A DNA stretch of 50,168 nt from Ruminococcus sp. UBA4240 (lineage in GTDB: Bacteria > Bacillota > Clostridia > Oscillospirales > Ruminococcaceae): the NCBI GenBank assembly GCA_002395525.1, contig DGXE01000032.1:1-50168 (forward strand). Direction: 5' to 3'. Below, piece after piece: positions 1 to 7,621 of this stretch (position 1 is the first letter of the stretch; the number at the start of each line of letters is the position of its first letter). The translations under genes were made by a program, and so were the position numbers. Under the pieces are notes generated by a model. The model had not been told where the DNA came from. It searched no databases and saw only the letters and a program-made list of their open reading frames with translations.

Positions 1-402
1 ACCCAGTGCGAGCAGGTGACTATGGTGGCAGTACAGGTAATGGGCAATGATGTGGCTGTGGGCATGGCTGCAAGCCAGGGCAACTTTGAACTCAACGTGT
101 TCATGCCCGTATGCGCCTACAATTTCCTCCAGTCCGCACGTCTCCTTGCGGAGAGCATCACCTCCTTCAACAAGAACTGTGCTGTGGGCATCAAGGCAAA
201 CAAGGAAAAGATGCACCACAATCTGCACAACTCCCTCATGCTGGTAACGGCGCTCAACCCCTACATAGGCTATGAGAACGCCGCTAAGACCGCAAAGAAG
301 GCATACAAGGAGAACATCTCCCTCAAGGAAGCCTGCGTTGCTCTGGGATTTCTGACAGAGGAGAAGTTTGACGAGGTATTCCACCCGGAGGAAATGATCT
401 GA
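1..402 (+). CDS. fumC: Class II fumarase, C-terminal part (5' end outside window)
   Basis: This is the last 133 codons of a class II fumarate hydratase, which interconverts malate and fumarate in the cytosol. The frame is open from base 1 and begins TQCEQVTMVAVQVMGND, the family's fumarase-type stretch after the active-site loop, followed by GNFELNVF and the C-terminal helical domain with SLMLVTALNPYIGY. The relative AspA is less likely because the Thr-Gln-Cys-Glu context and the C-terminal tail fit FumC. It lies 67 bases before hdrB on the same strand and would supply fumarate to the reductase encoded downstream. Start, promoter and N-terminal two thirds are not visible. Confidence 0.93.
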   Translation, partial: TQCEQVTMVAVQVMGNDVAVGMAASQGNFELNVFMPVCAYNFLQSARLLAESITSFNKNCAVGIKANKEKMHHNLHNSLMLVTALNPYIGYENAAKTAKKAYKENISLKEACVALGFLTEEKFDEVFHPEEMI

Positions 403-422
403 CGGCAAAGCATATGTTACTA

Positions 423-448
423 CACACTTGCGGCTTGCCGCAGGTGTG
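423..448 (+). other. Intercistronic hairpin between fumC and hdrB
   Basis: CACACTTGCGG and CCGCAGGTGTG form an 11-bp stem with one G-U pair and a 4-base loop. It ends about 6 bases before the AGGAAAGG ribosome binding site of hdrB. No T-run follows, so it is not a good intrinsic terminator. An mRNA-stabilising, processing or translation-control hairpin is more likely; that role is inference. Confidence 0.55.
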
Positions 449-469
449 ATAACAGGAAAGGAAAACGCT

Positions 470-1267
470 ATGATTTACAGTTATTATCCCGGCTGTACTC
501 TCAAAAACAAGGCGGCAGATCTTGATATGTATGCAAGGCAGTCTGCTGCTGCGCTGGGTTTTGAACTGCGTGAGATAGAGGAATGGCAGTGCTGCGGCGG
601 TGTATACCCCATGGCAAAGGATGAGATAGCCACCAAGCTCTCCTCTGTCCGCAATTTGAACGATGCCAAGATGCACGGCCAGTCCCTGGTGACACTGTGT
701 TCTGCCTGTCATAACGTGATAAAGCAGGTAAACAACGATATGCGCACCAACGAGGACATACGCACAAGGGCAAACAACTATCTGAAGCTGGATGAGCCCT
801 ACAACGGCGAAACTGAGGTGCTCCACTATCTGGAGGTGCTCCGTGACGTCATAGGCTTTGATGCGGTAAAGGAAAAGGTCACAAACCCCCTGAAGGGAAA
901 GAAGATCGCCGCATACTACGGCTGTCTGCTGCTGCGCCCGGGCTCGGTGCTCAAGATGGACGACCCGGAGAACCCCTCTATAATGGAGGATCTTATAAAG
1001 GCAATGGGAGCCACTCCTGTTGTATACCCCATGCGCAACGAATGCTGCGGCGGCTACCTCTCACTGGAGGACAAGCCCGCTGTTGCAAAGCGCAGGGAGA
1101 CCATAGTGAACAGTGCAAAGGATTTCGGCTGTGACTGCATCATCACTGCCTGTCCCCTTTGTATGTACAACCTGAAGAAGAACGAAAGCGGCGTACCCGT
1201 ATACTACTTTACCGAGCTGCTGGCTGATGCCCTGGGGCTCAAGGCCGCTTCGGAAGAAACTGCGTAA
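470..1267 (+). CDS. hdrB: Heterodisulfide reductase subunit B-like protein (HdrB)
   Basis: 265 residues with two cysteine-rich CCG domains. The first has Cys in PGCTL, then QCCGG and CSACH; the second has YYGCLLL, ECCGG and CPLC. In HdrB such motifs bind the noncubane [4Fe-4S] clusters that carry out disulfide chemistry. The ATG at 470 was chosen over an in-frame start at 428 because AGGAAAGG lies just before it and the protein then begins at MIYSYYPGC, as usual for the family. It is the first gene of the hdrBCA-flxDCBA-frd run. In Flx-Hdr complexes HdrB passes electrons to the high-potential acceptor. No DsrC-like partner is encoded here, so the acceptor is open. Confidence 0.9.
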   Translation: MIYSYYPGCTLKNKAADLDMYARQSAAALGFELREIEEWQCCGGVYPMAKDEIATKLSSVRNLNDAKMHGQSLVTLCSACHNVIKQVNNDMRTNEDIRTRANNYLKLDEPYNGETEVLHYLEVLRDVIGFDAVKEKVTNPLKGKKIAAYYGCLLLRPGSVLKMDDPENPSIMEDLIKAMGATPVVYPMRNECCGGYLSLEDKPAVAKRRETIVNSAKDFGCDCIITACPLCMYNLKKNESGVPVYYFTELLADALGLKAASEETA

Positions 1268-1279
1268 GGAGGAAGCACC

Positions 1280-1657
1280 ATGGATAAAAAAGAAGAAATA
1301 GAGCTTATCAGCGGTGTAAACGTCCTCAAATGTATGCGGTGCGGCAAGTGCTCCGGCACCTGCCCCTCCTACGATGAGATGGAATATCATCCTCATCAGT
1401 TCGTCTACATGGTGGAAACGGGCAACATAGACCCGCTCATAAACAGTGAGTCCCTCTACAGATGTCTTTCCTGCTTTGCCTGCGTGGAGAGATGCCCCAG
1501 AGGCGTAGAGCCCGCCAAGGTCATCGAGGCTGTGAGACTTTCGGCTATCCGTCAGAAGGGTGCAAATCACCTGAAGGCAGAGCAGGTGCCTGAGCTCATA
1601 GATGACGATGTTCCTCAGCAGCTGCTTGTCAGCGCATTCCGCAAGTACAGCAAATAG
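1280..1657 (+). CDS. hdrC: Heterodisulfide reductase subunit C-like ferredoxin (HdrC)
   Basis: 125 residues with two [4Fe-4S] motifs, CMRCGKCSGTCP and CLSCFACVERCP, matching HdrC. HdrC normally carries electrons between HdrA and HdrB. It starts 12 bases after hdrB with AAGGAGG in front and stops 11 bases before hdrA. The short C-terminal helical tail is normal for soluble HdrC. Cofactor count is read from cysteine spacing; the partnership is inferred from gene order. Confidence 0.9.
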   Translation: MDKKEEIELISGVNVLKCMRCGKCSGTCPSYDEMEYHPHQFVYMVETGNIDPLINSESLYRCLSCFACVERCPRGVEPAKVIEAVRLSAIRQKGANHLKAEQVPELIDDDVPQQLLVSAFRKYSK

Positions 1658-1668
1658 GAGGGATATAA

Positions 1669-3669
1669 ATGCAGAGAATAGGCGTATTTGTTTGTCACTG
1701 CGGTACGAACATTGCTGCAACTGTTGATGTAAAGGCAGTTGCGGAAGAACTGAAGAACGAACCCGGCGTGGTATTCACCGCCGATTATCAGTATATGTGC
1801 TCCGAGGCAGGGCAGAACCTTATCCAGGACACCATAAGGAATGAACGCCTTACAGGTGTTGTTGTCTGCTCATGTTCGCCCCGTATGCACGAGGCCACAT
1901 TCAGAAAGGCAGCTGCAAAGGCAGGCCTCAACTCCTACATGGTGGAGGTAGCCAATATCCGTGAGCAGTGCTCCTGGATACACAAGGACAAGGTTTCCGG
2001 CACAGAGAAGGCCATTATCCTTGCCCGTGCAGCCATAGCAAAGGTACAGCTCAATGCTCCCCTTACCCCCGGACAGACCCCCGTTACCAAGCGTGCGCTG
2101 GTCATAGGCGGCGGCATTGCGGGCATCCAGTGTGCCCTTGACATTGCAGATGCGGGCTATGAGGTGGATATTGTGGAGAAGAAGTCCACTATCGGCGGCA
2201 AGATGACCCAGATAGACAAGACCTTCCCCACTCTCGACTGCGCATCATGTATCCTCACCCCCAAAATGGTGGAGGTAGCACAGAACGAGAAGATACACAT
2301 CTACTCCTACAGCGAGGTAGAGGCTGTAACAGGCTTTGTGGGCAACTTTGACGTGAAGATCCGCAAGAAGGCACGCTACGTTGATGAAACAAAGTGCACA
2401 GGCTGCGGTGAATGCACCACAAAGTGCCCCATGAAGAAGATACCCAACGAATTCAACATGGGCTTTGACAACAGAAGTGCCATATACATCCCCTTTGCAC
2501 AGGCTGTCCCCAAGGTCGCCACCATCGACCCTGACCACTGCAATATGCTCAAAAACGGCAAGTGCGGTGTCTGTGCGAAGATCTGCACTGCAAATGCCAT
2601 CGACTACAAGCAGCAGGATCAGATAATCGAGGAGAAGTACGGTGCCATCGTTGCGGCAACAGGCTACAACCACATAGATGTTTCAAAGTACGACGAGTTT
2701 GCCTACAACCAGTCCAAGGACGTTGTAACATCCCTGGAATTTGAGCGTCTGATGAATGCGGCAGGCCCCACAGGCGGCCACCTGAAGCGCCCCTCCGACG
2801 GACGTGATCCCAAGACCATCGTGTTCGTTCAGTGCGTAGGCTCCAGAGAGGCTCCTCCCTGTGCCAAGGGCGGCAAGGAATACTGCTCCAAGATATGCTG
2901 TATGTATACCGCAAAGCACGCCATACTCGTAAAGGATCACTACCCGGATACCAACGTATATGTATTCTATATAGATGTGCGCACACCCGGCAAGCTCTTC
3001 GATGAGTTCTACCGCCGTGCCGTTGAGCAGTACGGTGTACACTACATCAAGGGCATGGTGGGCAAGGTAGCTCCCCAGGGTGACGGCACACTGATGGTGC
3101 AGGCATCCGACCTCATCGCAAACGATCAGCTCCACATCAAGGCTGATATGGTGGTGCTGGCTGCGGCTATCGAGCCCGACAAGTCCGCACGTCACCTGGC
3201 TACTATGCTCACAGCCTCTATGGACACCAACGACTTCTTCACCGAGGCTCACGCAAAGCTGAGACCCGTGGAGAGCCCCACAGCAGGTGTGTTCCTTGCA
3301 GGTGTGGCACAGGGTCCCAAGGATATCCCCGAGACAGTCGTACAGGCCGGTGCTGCGGCTTCCAAGGTAATAGGCCTGCTGTCCAAGGATCAGCTGACAG
3401 GCAACCCTTGTGTGGCAAATCCCGACGAGCTCATGTGCAACGGCTGCTCCTCCTGCGAGAAGGTATGTCCCTACGGTGCCATCACCTATGCCGACAAGGA
3501 ATTCAGGCAGCCTGACAGAACAGTGGCCATACGCCGTGTGGCTCAGGTCAATCCTGCGGTATGCCAGGGCTGCGGTGCTTGTACTGTCGCCTGTCCTTCC
3601 GGTGCTATGGACCTCAAGGGCTTCACTAACAAACAGATCATGGCGGAGGTTGATGCAATATGTCGGTAA
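1669..3669 (+). CDS. hdrA: Heterodisulfide reductase subunit A-like flavoprotein (HdrA), probable bifurcation site
   Basis: 666 residues. The N-terminal part (MQRIGVFVCHCGTNIA) is typical of HdrA. A Rossmann FAD motif GGGIAGIQCALDIADAG lies near residue 144, followed by the DCASCILTPKM segment, CTGCGECTTKCP near 242 and CGVCAKIC. Two ferredoxin motifs close the protein: CNGCSSCEKVCP near 589 and CQGCGACTVACP near 634. In characterised HdrA enzymes the FAD splits electron pairs between ferredoxin and a high-potential acceptor. Length is normal for the short, single-unit form. An AGGAGG site precedes the ATG, and the stop overlaps flxD by 10 bases. Confidence 0.92.
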   Translation: MQRIGVFVCHCGTNIAATVDVKAVAEELKNEPGVVFTADYQYMCSEAGQNLIQDTIRNERLTGVVVCSCSPRMHEATFRKAAAKAGLNSYMVEVANIREQCSWIHKDKVSGTEKAIILARAAIAKVQLNAPLTPGQTPVTKRALVIGGGIAGIQCALDIADAGYEVDIVEKKSTIGGKMTQIDKTFPTLDCASCILTPKMVEVAQNEKIHIYSYSEVEAVTGFVGNFDVKIRKKARYVDETKCTGCGECTTKCPMKKIPNEFNMGFDNRSAIYIPFAQAVPKVATIDPDHCNMLKNGKCGVCAKICTANAIDYKQQDQIIEEKYGAIVAATGYNHIDVSKYDEFAYNQSKDVVTSLEFERLMNAAGPTGGHLKRPSDGRDPKTIVFVQCVGSREAPPCAKGGKEYCSKICCMYTAKHAILVKDHYPDTNVYVFYIDVRTPGKLFDEFYRRAVEQYGVHYIKGMVGKVAPQGDGTLMVQASDLIANDQLHIKADMVVLAAAIEPDKSARHLATMLTASMDTNDFFTEAHAKLRPVESPTAGVFLAGVAQGPKDIPETVVQAGAAASKVIGLLSKDQLTGNPCVANPDELMCNGCSSCEKVCPYGAITYADKEFRQPDRTVAIRRVAQVNPAVCQGCGACTVACPSGAMDLKGFTNKQIMAEVDAICR

Positions 3670-4103
3670 ATACAGAATTCAAGCCCCTGATAGTGGCGTT
3701 CTGCTGCAACTGGTGCTCCTATGCGGGTGCAGACCTTGCAGGTACCAACAGACTGCAGTACCCCGCTGATGTAAAGATAATAAGAGTGCCCTGCTCATGC
3801 AGAGTAAACCCCATGTTCGTGCTGCGTGCATTCCAGAGAGGTGCGGACGGAGTAATCCTCTGCGGCTGTCATCCCGGTGACTGCCACTACACCTCCGGCA
3901 ACTACTTCACAAGAAGAAGAATGGCTCTTCTGTTCTCCATGCTGGACTACATGGGCATAGAGAAGGAGCGCACCCGTGTTGAATGGGTATCCGCCGCAGA
4001 GGGCGCCAAGTTTGCCAAGACCATGAACGAATTTGTCGAGACCGTTACAAAGCTCGGCGAAAACAGGAGATTGGAGGACCTCAGATGCAAGAAGCAATCA
4101 TAA
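3660..4103 (+). CDS. flxD: MvhD/FlxD-type iron-sulphur electron-transfer subunit
   Basis: 147 residues of the MvhD/FlxD delta-subunit family. Cysteine groups CCNWCSYAGAD, RVPCSCRVNP and GCHPGDCHY would bind the [2Fe-2S] cluster that connects the electron-input module to HdrA. The ATG lies inside the end of hdrA (10-base overlap) with GGCGGAGG upstream, so the two are probably translationally coupled. No hydrogenase genes are nearby. The neighbours are Flx-type NAD(P)H oxidoreductase subunits, so this copy most likely links FlxABC to HdrA. The family is clear; the partner is inferred. Confidence 0.88.
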   Translation: MSVNTEFKPLIVAFCCNWCSYAGADLAGTNRLQYPADVKIIRVPCSCRVNPMFVLRAFQRGADGVILCGCHPGDCHYTSGNYFTRRRMALLFSMLDYMGIEKERTRVEWVSAAEGAKFAKTMNEFVETVTKLGENRRLEDLRCKKQS

Positions 4104-5065
4104 AAAGAGCCAAGGAGCTGCTTGCAGACGGCACGGTAAACAGGGTAGTCGGCTGGAAGGCCGGCGACTTCGCCTACGATGTCACTCCGGCAGTCTTCAC
4201 CAGTGCAGAGGAGCTGGATAAGGACTTCCTCTACAACGACTTCTGCGCACCCAACCTTTCCAAGTACCTTATAAAGGAATCCCGGAAGGAAGGGAAGGTG
4301 CTGGTATTCCTCAAGCCCTGCGACTCCTACAGCTTCAATCAGCTCTTGAAGGAGCACAGGATACTCCGTGACAATGTGTATGTCATCGCCATCCCCTGCA
4401 GGGGCAAGGTGGACATAGGCACTGTCAGGGATTCGGGGATAAAGGGCATCACAGACATGGAATGTGACGGAGAGACCCTTACCATACACACCCTCTACGG
4501 GGACAAGACCATGTCCCATGCCGATTCTCTGGGCGACAAGTGCAAGACCTGCAAGACCAAGAAGCACGCCGCCTGCTTTGATGAGATGATAGGCGAGGAG
4601 GGCGAGCCCAACAACGACGGCAAGCGCTTTGAAATGGTGGAAAAGCTGGAAGCCATGACCTCCGAGGAGAGATTCAACTTCTGGAGGAACGAGCTTTCCA
4701 AGTGCATCCGCTGCAATGCCTGTCGCAATGTATGTCCCGCCTGCTCCTGCGAGAACTGCGTATTCGACAACCCCGCCTCCGGCATACAGCAGAGAGCGGC
4801 TGTCACCTCCTTTGAGGAGAATATGTTCCACCTTATAAGGGCATTCCACGTTGCAGGACGCTGCACGGACTGTGGCGAATGCACAAGGGTTTGTCCCCAG
4901 AATATCCCCCTGCACCTGCTCAACCGCAAGTACATCAAGGATATCAACGAGTTCTACGGCGAATACCAGGCCGGTGAGAATTTCGACGAGAGAGCACCTC
5001 TCAATGCCTACACCTTCACCGACTGTGAGCCGGATGTGGTATACAAGAGAGGGGGCAATGCGTAA
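4085..5065 (+). CDS. flxC: Flx-type 4Fe-4S subunit C
   Basis: 326 residues. The N-terminal half contains LKPCDSYSFNQLL and IPCRGK, a layout seen in F420-hydrogenase beta-like and FlxC proteins. A cysteine cluster CKTCKTKKHAAC follows, then ferredoxin motifs CIRCNACRNVCP and CTDCGECTRVCP. The ATG at 4085 was preferred to an upstream in-frame ATG at 3983 because a GGAGG site lies about 8 bases before it and the homologous region starts there. It overlaps flxD by 19 bases, and its TAA shares a base with the flxB ATG. It is expected to relay electrons within FlxABCD. The B/C naming follows similarity only. Confidence 0.82.
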   Translation: MQEAIIKRAKELLADGTVNRVVGWKAGDFAYDVTPAVFTSAEELDKDFLYNDFCAPNLSKYLIKESRKEGKVLVFLKPCDSYSFNQLLKEHRILRDNVYVIAIPCRGKVDIGTVRDSGIKGITDMECDGETLTIHTLYGDKTMSHADSLGDKCKTCKTKKHAACFDEMIGEEGEPNNDGKRFEMVEKLEAMTSEERFNFWRNELSKCIRCNACRNVCPACSCENCVFDNPASGIQQRAAVTSFEENMFHLIRAFHVAGRCTDCGECTRVCPQNIPLHLLNRKYIKDINEFYGEYQAGENFDERAPLNAYTFTDCEPDVVYKRGGNA

Positions 5066-6084
5066 TGTATAAGGTTTCAGCGGACAGAATAGACGAGCTG
5101 TTTGCAAAAATAGCCGCTGCACGGACTTTGTATCTCCCCGTGGATCAGAACGACGGCAGAGCCGCCTACAAGGAATGGTCCCAGGGTACGAAGATGTCCT
5201 CACAGCTCAACACCGTAAGAAGCGCCAAGGGGTTCTTCTTCCCCCAGACCACCAACCTGTGCGACTTCAACCTGAAGGACAAGGAAATCGAGGTAGTGGA
5301 TATCAGGGATGAATCCGAGGACTTCGTGGTATTCGGTGTGCGTGCCTGCGACGCAAGGAGCTTCACCATACTTGACAAGGTATTCCTTGCAGAGCCTGTG
5401 GACTCCTACTACGCCACACGCCGTGAGCACGGAACGGTAGTCACCATGGCGTGCACCGAGCCGGAGGAGACCTGCTTCTGCAGCGTGTTCGGCATTGATG
5501 CCACCGCTCCCGAGGGGGATGCGTCCTGCTGGTGCGAGGGGGGCGACCTCTACATCAGAGCAAATACCGAAAAGGGCGAGCAGTTTGTCTCCCTTATCTC
5601 CGATATGCTGACAGAGTGTGATGACACCGCTGTCAAGGCACAGCAGGAAAGGGTCAAGGACATACTCTCCAAGCTGCCCTTTGCAAATGTTTCCACGGAT
5701 TATTTCGAGAAGAACACCCTGCTTGACGTGTTCAACTCCGAAAAGTGGGCAAAGCTGTCCGAGAGCTGCCTTGCCTGCGGCACCTGCACATTTGTGTGCC
5801 CCACCTGCCAGTGCTACGATATCAAGGACTTTGACACAGGCCACGGCATAAAGCGCTACCGCACATGGGACTCCTGTATGTATGCAGACTTTACCAAGAT
5901 GGCTGCGGCAAACTCCAGAAACACCCAGATGCAGCGCTTCAGGCAGAGATTCATGCATAAGCTGGTCTACTTCCCCGACAACAACAACGGCGAATATGGC
6001 TGCGTAGGTTGCGGCCGCTGCCTGGTAAGATGCCCTATCTCGATGAATATCGTGAAGGTCATGAAATCATTCGGAGAGGAGTAA
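5065..6084 (+). CDS. flxB: Flx-type 4Fe-4S subunit B (sulfhydrogenase beta / AsrA-like)
   Basis: 339 residues resembling HydB of sulfhydrogenase and AsrA of anaerobic sulfite reductase. An N-terminal FFFPQTTNLCDF region and GVRACDARSF precede a cysteine-rich part, MACTEPEETCFCS. Two [4Fe-4S] motifs follow, CLACGTCTFVCPTCQC and CVGCGRCLVRCP. It begins on the TAATG overlap with flxC. With the flavoprotein encoded next it should form the input module that accepts electrons from NAD(P)H. No catalytic hydrogenase or sulfite reductase subunit is nearby, arguing against those alternatives. Confidence 0.85.
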   Translation: MYKVSADRIDELFAKIAAARTLYLPVDQNDGRAAYKEWSQGTKMSSQLNTVRSAKGFFFPQTTNLCDFNLKDKEIEVVDIRDESEDFVVFGVRACDARSFTILDKVFLAEPVDSYYATRREHGTVVTMACTEPEETCFCSVFGIDATAPEGDASCWCEGGDLYIRANTEKGEQFVSLISDMLTECDDTAVKAQQERVKDILSKLPFANVSTDYFEKNTLLDVFNSEKWAKLSESCLACGTCTFVCPTCQCYDIKDFDTGHGIKRYRTWDSCMYADFTKMAAANSRNTQMQRFRQRFMHKLVYFPDNNNGEYGCVGCGRCLVRCPISMNIVKVMKSFGEE

Positions 6085-6088
6085 GAGT

Positions 6089-6916
6089 ATGCATAATGAA
6101 ACTTTGATCCCCAGAATAGGGGTAGTCACAGACATAAGGCAGGATACTCCGGATGTAAAGACCTTCCGTGTGGTAGGCACCGACGGCAAGAAGCTCTTCG
6201 AGCACATCCCCGGACAGTGCGCAATGGTATCCATGCCCGGTGTGGGCGAGGGTATGTTTTCCATAACCTCCTCCCCCACAAATACGGAATTCATGGAATT
6301 CTCCATCAAGAAGTGCGGAACACTGACCTCATGGCTCCATTCAATGGACGTAGGCCAGCAGATAACCGTAAGAGGCCCCTACGGCAACGGCTTCCCTGTG
6401 GAGACCACCTTCAAGGGCAAGAACCTTCTGTTTATCGCCGGCGGTATCGGCCTTGCACCTCTGCGCTCGGTCATCAACTATGTGCGTGACAAGCGTGAGA
6501 ACTACGGCTCTGTGCAGATAGTCTACGGCTCCCGCTCAAAGGATGACCTGGTGGACTATCAGGAGATAATCGACGAGTGGATGAAGTGCCCCGACACGGA
6601 GGTGAACCTCACCATTGACCGTGAGCAGGAGGGCTGGGACGGCCATGTAGGCTTTATCCCCAACTACGTAAAGGAGCTGCAGCCTGATACCTCGAAAACT
6701 GTGGTAATGTGCGGACCTCCCATCATGATCAAGTTCACGCTGGCAGGCCTCAAGGAGCTGGGCTTTACAGATACCAACGTATTCACCACAATGGAGCTGC
6801 GCATGAAGTGTGCCATAGGCAAGTGCGGCCGCTGCAACATAGGCAACAAGTACGTCTGCAAGGACGGTCCCGTGTTCAGCTTCGATCAGCTCAGCGAGCT
6901 TCCTAACGAATATTGA
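6089..6916 (+). CDS. flxA: FlxA, FAD/NAD(P)-binding iron-sulphur oxidoreductase
   Basis: 275 residues of the ferredoxin-NADP reductase fold, closest to HydG/AsrB. The FAD-binding barrel holds FSITSSPTN; the NAD(P) part has FIAGGIGLAPLRS and VMCGPPIMI. A C-terminal [2Fe-2S] motif CAIGKCGRCNIGNKYVC matches the dihydroorotate dehydrogenase B type. It should oxidise NADH or NADPH and feed FlxB/FlxC. NADH is favoured from the known Flx complexes, but sequence alone does not decide. It follows flxB by 4 bases. Confidence 0.9.
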   Translation: MHNETLIPRIGVVTDIRQDTPDVKTFRVVGTDGKKLFEHIPGQCAMVSMPGVGEGMFSITSSPTNTEFMEFSIKKCGTLTSWLHSMDVGQQITVRGPYGNGFPVETTFKGKNLLFIAGGIGLAPLRSVINYVRDKRENYGSVQIVYGSRSKDDLVDYQEIIDEWMKCPDTEVNLTIDREQEGWDGHVGFIPNYVKELQPDTSKTVVMCGPPIMIKFTLAGLKELGFTDTNVFTTMELRMKCAIGKCGRCNIGNKYVCKDGPVFSFDQLSELPNEY

Positions 6917-6933
6917 TCCGGAGGGTAACAGAT

Positions 6934-7608
6934 ATGGAAGAAATGGTAAACATTTTTATATTCGGCAAGAAGTACACAGTGCCGGCAAGCCTTACCATCA
7001 TGAAGGCTATGGAATATGCGGGCTACCGCCTTGTAAGAGGCTGCGGCTGCCGCAACGGCTTCTGCGGTGCCTGTGCCACCATCTACAGGATAAAGGGCGA
7101 GCAGGAGCTCAAGACCTGCCTTGCCTGCCAGACACAGGTGCAGGAGAATATGTATATAGCAACTCTCCCCTTCTTCCCCCTTGTAAAGCAGATATACGAC
7201 ATCGAGAAGGTACCCGTGTCACAGCAGGTGATGATGCAGCTGTATCCCGAGATATACGCCTGCGTGGGCTGCAACGCCTGTACCAAGGCCTGCACACAGA
7301 AGCTCAACGTTATGCAGTACATCGCATATGCACAGAGGGGCGACTTTGCCAAGTGCGCTGAGGAGTCCTTTGACTGCGTAATGTGCGGCGTATGCTCTTC
7401 AAGATGCCCTGCCGGCATCTCCCATCCCCAGGTGGGTATGCTTGCAAGACGTATCAACGGCAAGTATCTCATGCCCCGTAGCCAGCACCTTGAGGACAGG
7501 GTAAGAGAAATTCACAACGGTGATTTCAAGGAGTTCCTTGATACTCTCATGGCTGAATCCGATGAGCAGATGATGGAACGCTACAACAACCGTGAGATCG
7601 AGAAGTAA
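6934..7608 (+). CDS. frdB: Fumarate reductase iron-sulphur protein (soluble FrdB/TfrB-like)
   Basis: 224 residues. An N-terminal plant-type [2Fe-2S] domain has CGCRNGFCGACA and CLACQ. Two [4Fe-4S] motifs follow, CVGCNACTKACTQ and CVMCGVCSSRCPAG. This resembles SdhB/FrdB and the N-terminal half of archaeal TfrB, but it lacks TfrB's CCG domain and no membrane anchor gene follows. The ATG at 6934 has CGGAGG about 9 bases upstream, preferred to an earlier in-frame ATG. It sits 13 bases before the flavoprotein. The likely role is to bring electrons from the Hdr-Flx complex to the fumarate site; the docking is inference. Confidence 0.85.
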   Translation: MEEMVNIFIFGKKYTVPASLTIMKAMEYAGYRLVRGCGCRNGFCGACATIYRIKGEQELKTCLACQTQVQENMYIATLPFFPLVKQIYDIEKVPVSQQVMMQLYPEIYACVGCNACTKACTQKLNVMQYIAYAQRGDFAKCAEESFDCVMCGVCSSRCPAGISHPQVGMLARRINGKYLMPRSQHLEDRVREIHNGDFKEFLDTLMAESDEQMMERYNNREIEK

Positions 7609-7621
7609 GGGAGGATACGCC

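Noticed and set aside
470..4103. Methanogen-type hydrogenase-heterodisulfide reductase
   Set aside because: No hydrogenase large or small subunit is present; the next genes are Flx-type NAD(P)H oxidoreductase subunits.
3947..5203. Long open frame on the minus strand opposite flxC and flxB
   Set aside because: It is a shadow of the G/C-rich coding strand; the plus-strand frames carry ordered cysteine motifs and overlapping starts.
5065..6916. Anaerobic sulfite reductase or sulfhydrogenase operon
   Set aside because: AsrA/AsrB- and HydB/HydG-like subunits are shared with Flx; the catalytic AsrC or NiFe subunits are absent, and flxC, flxD and hdr genes adjoin.
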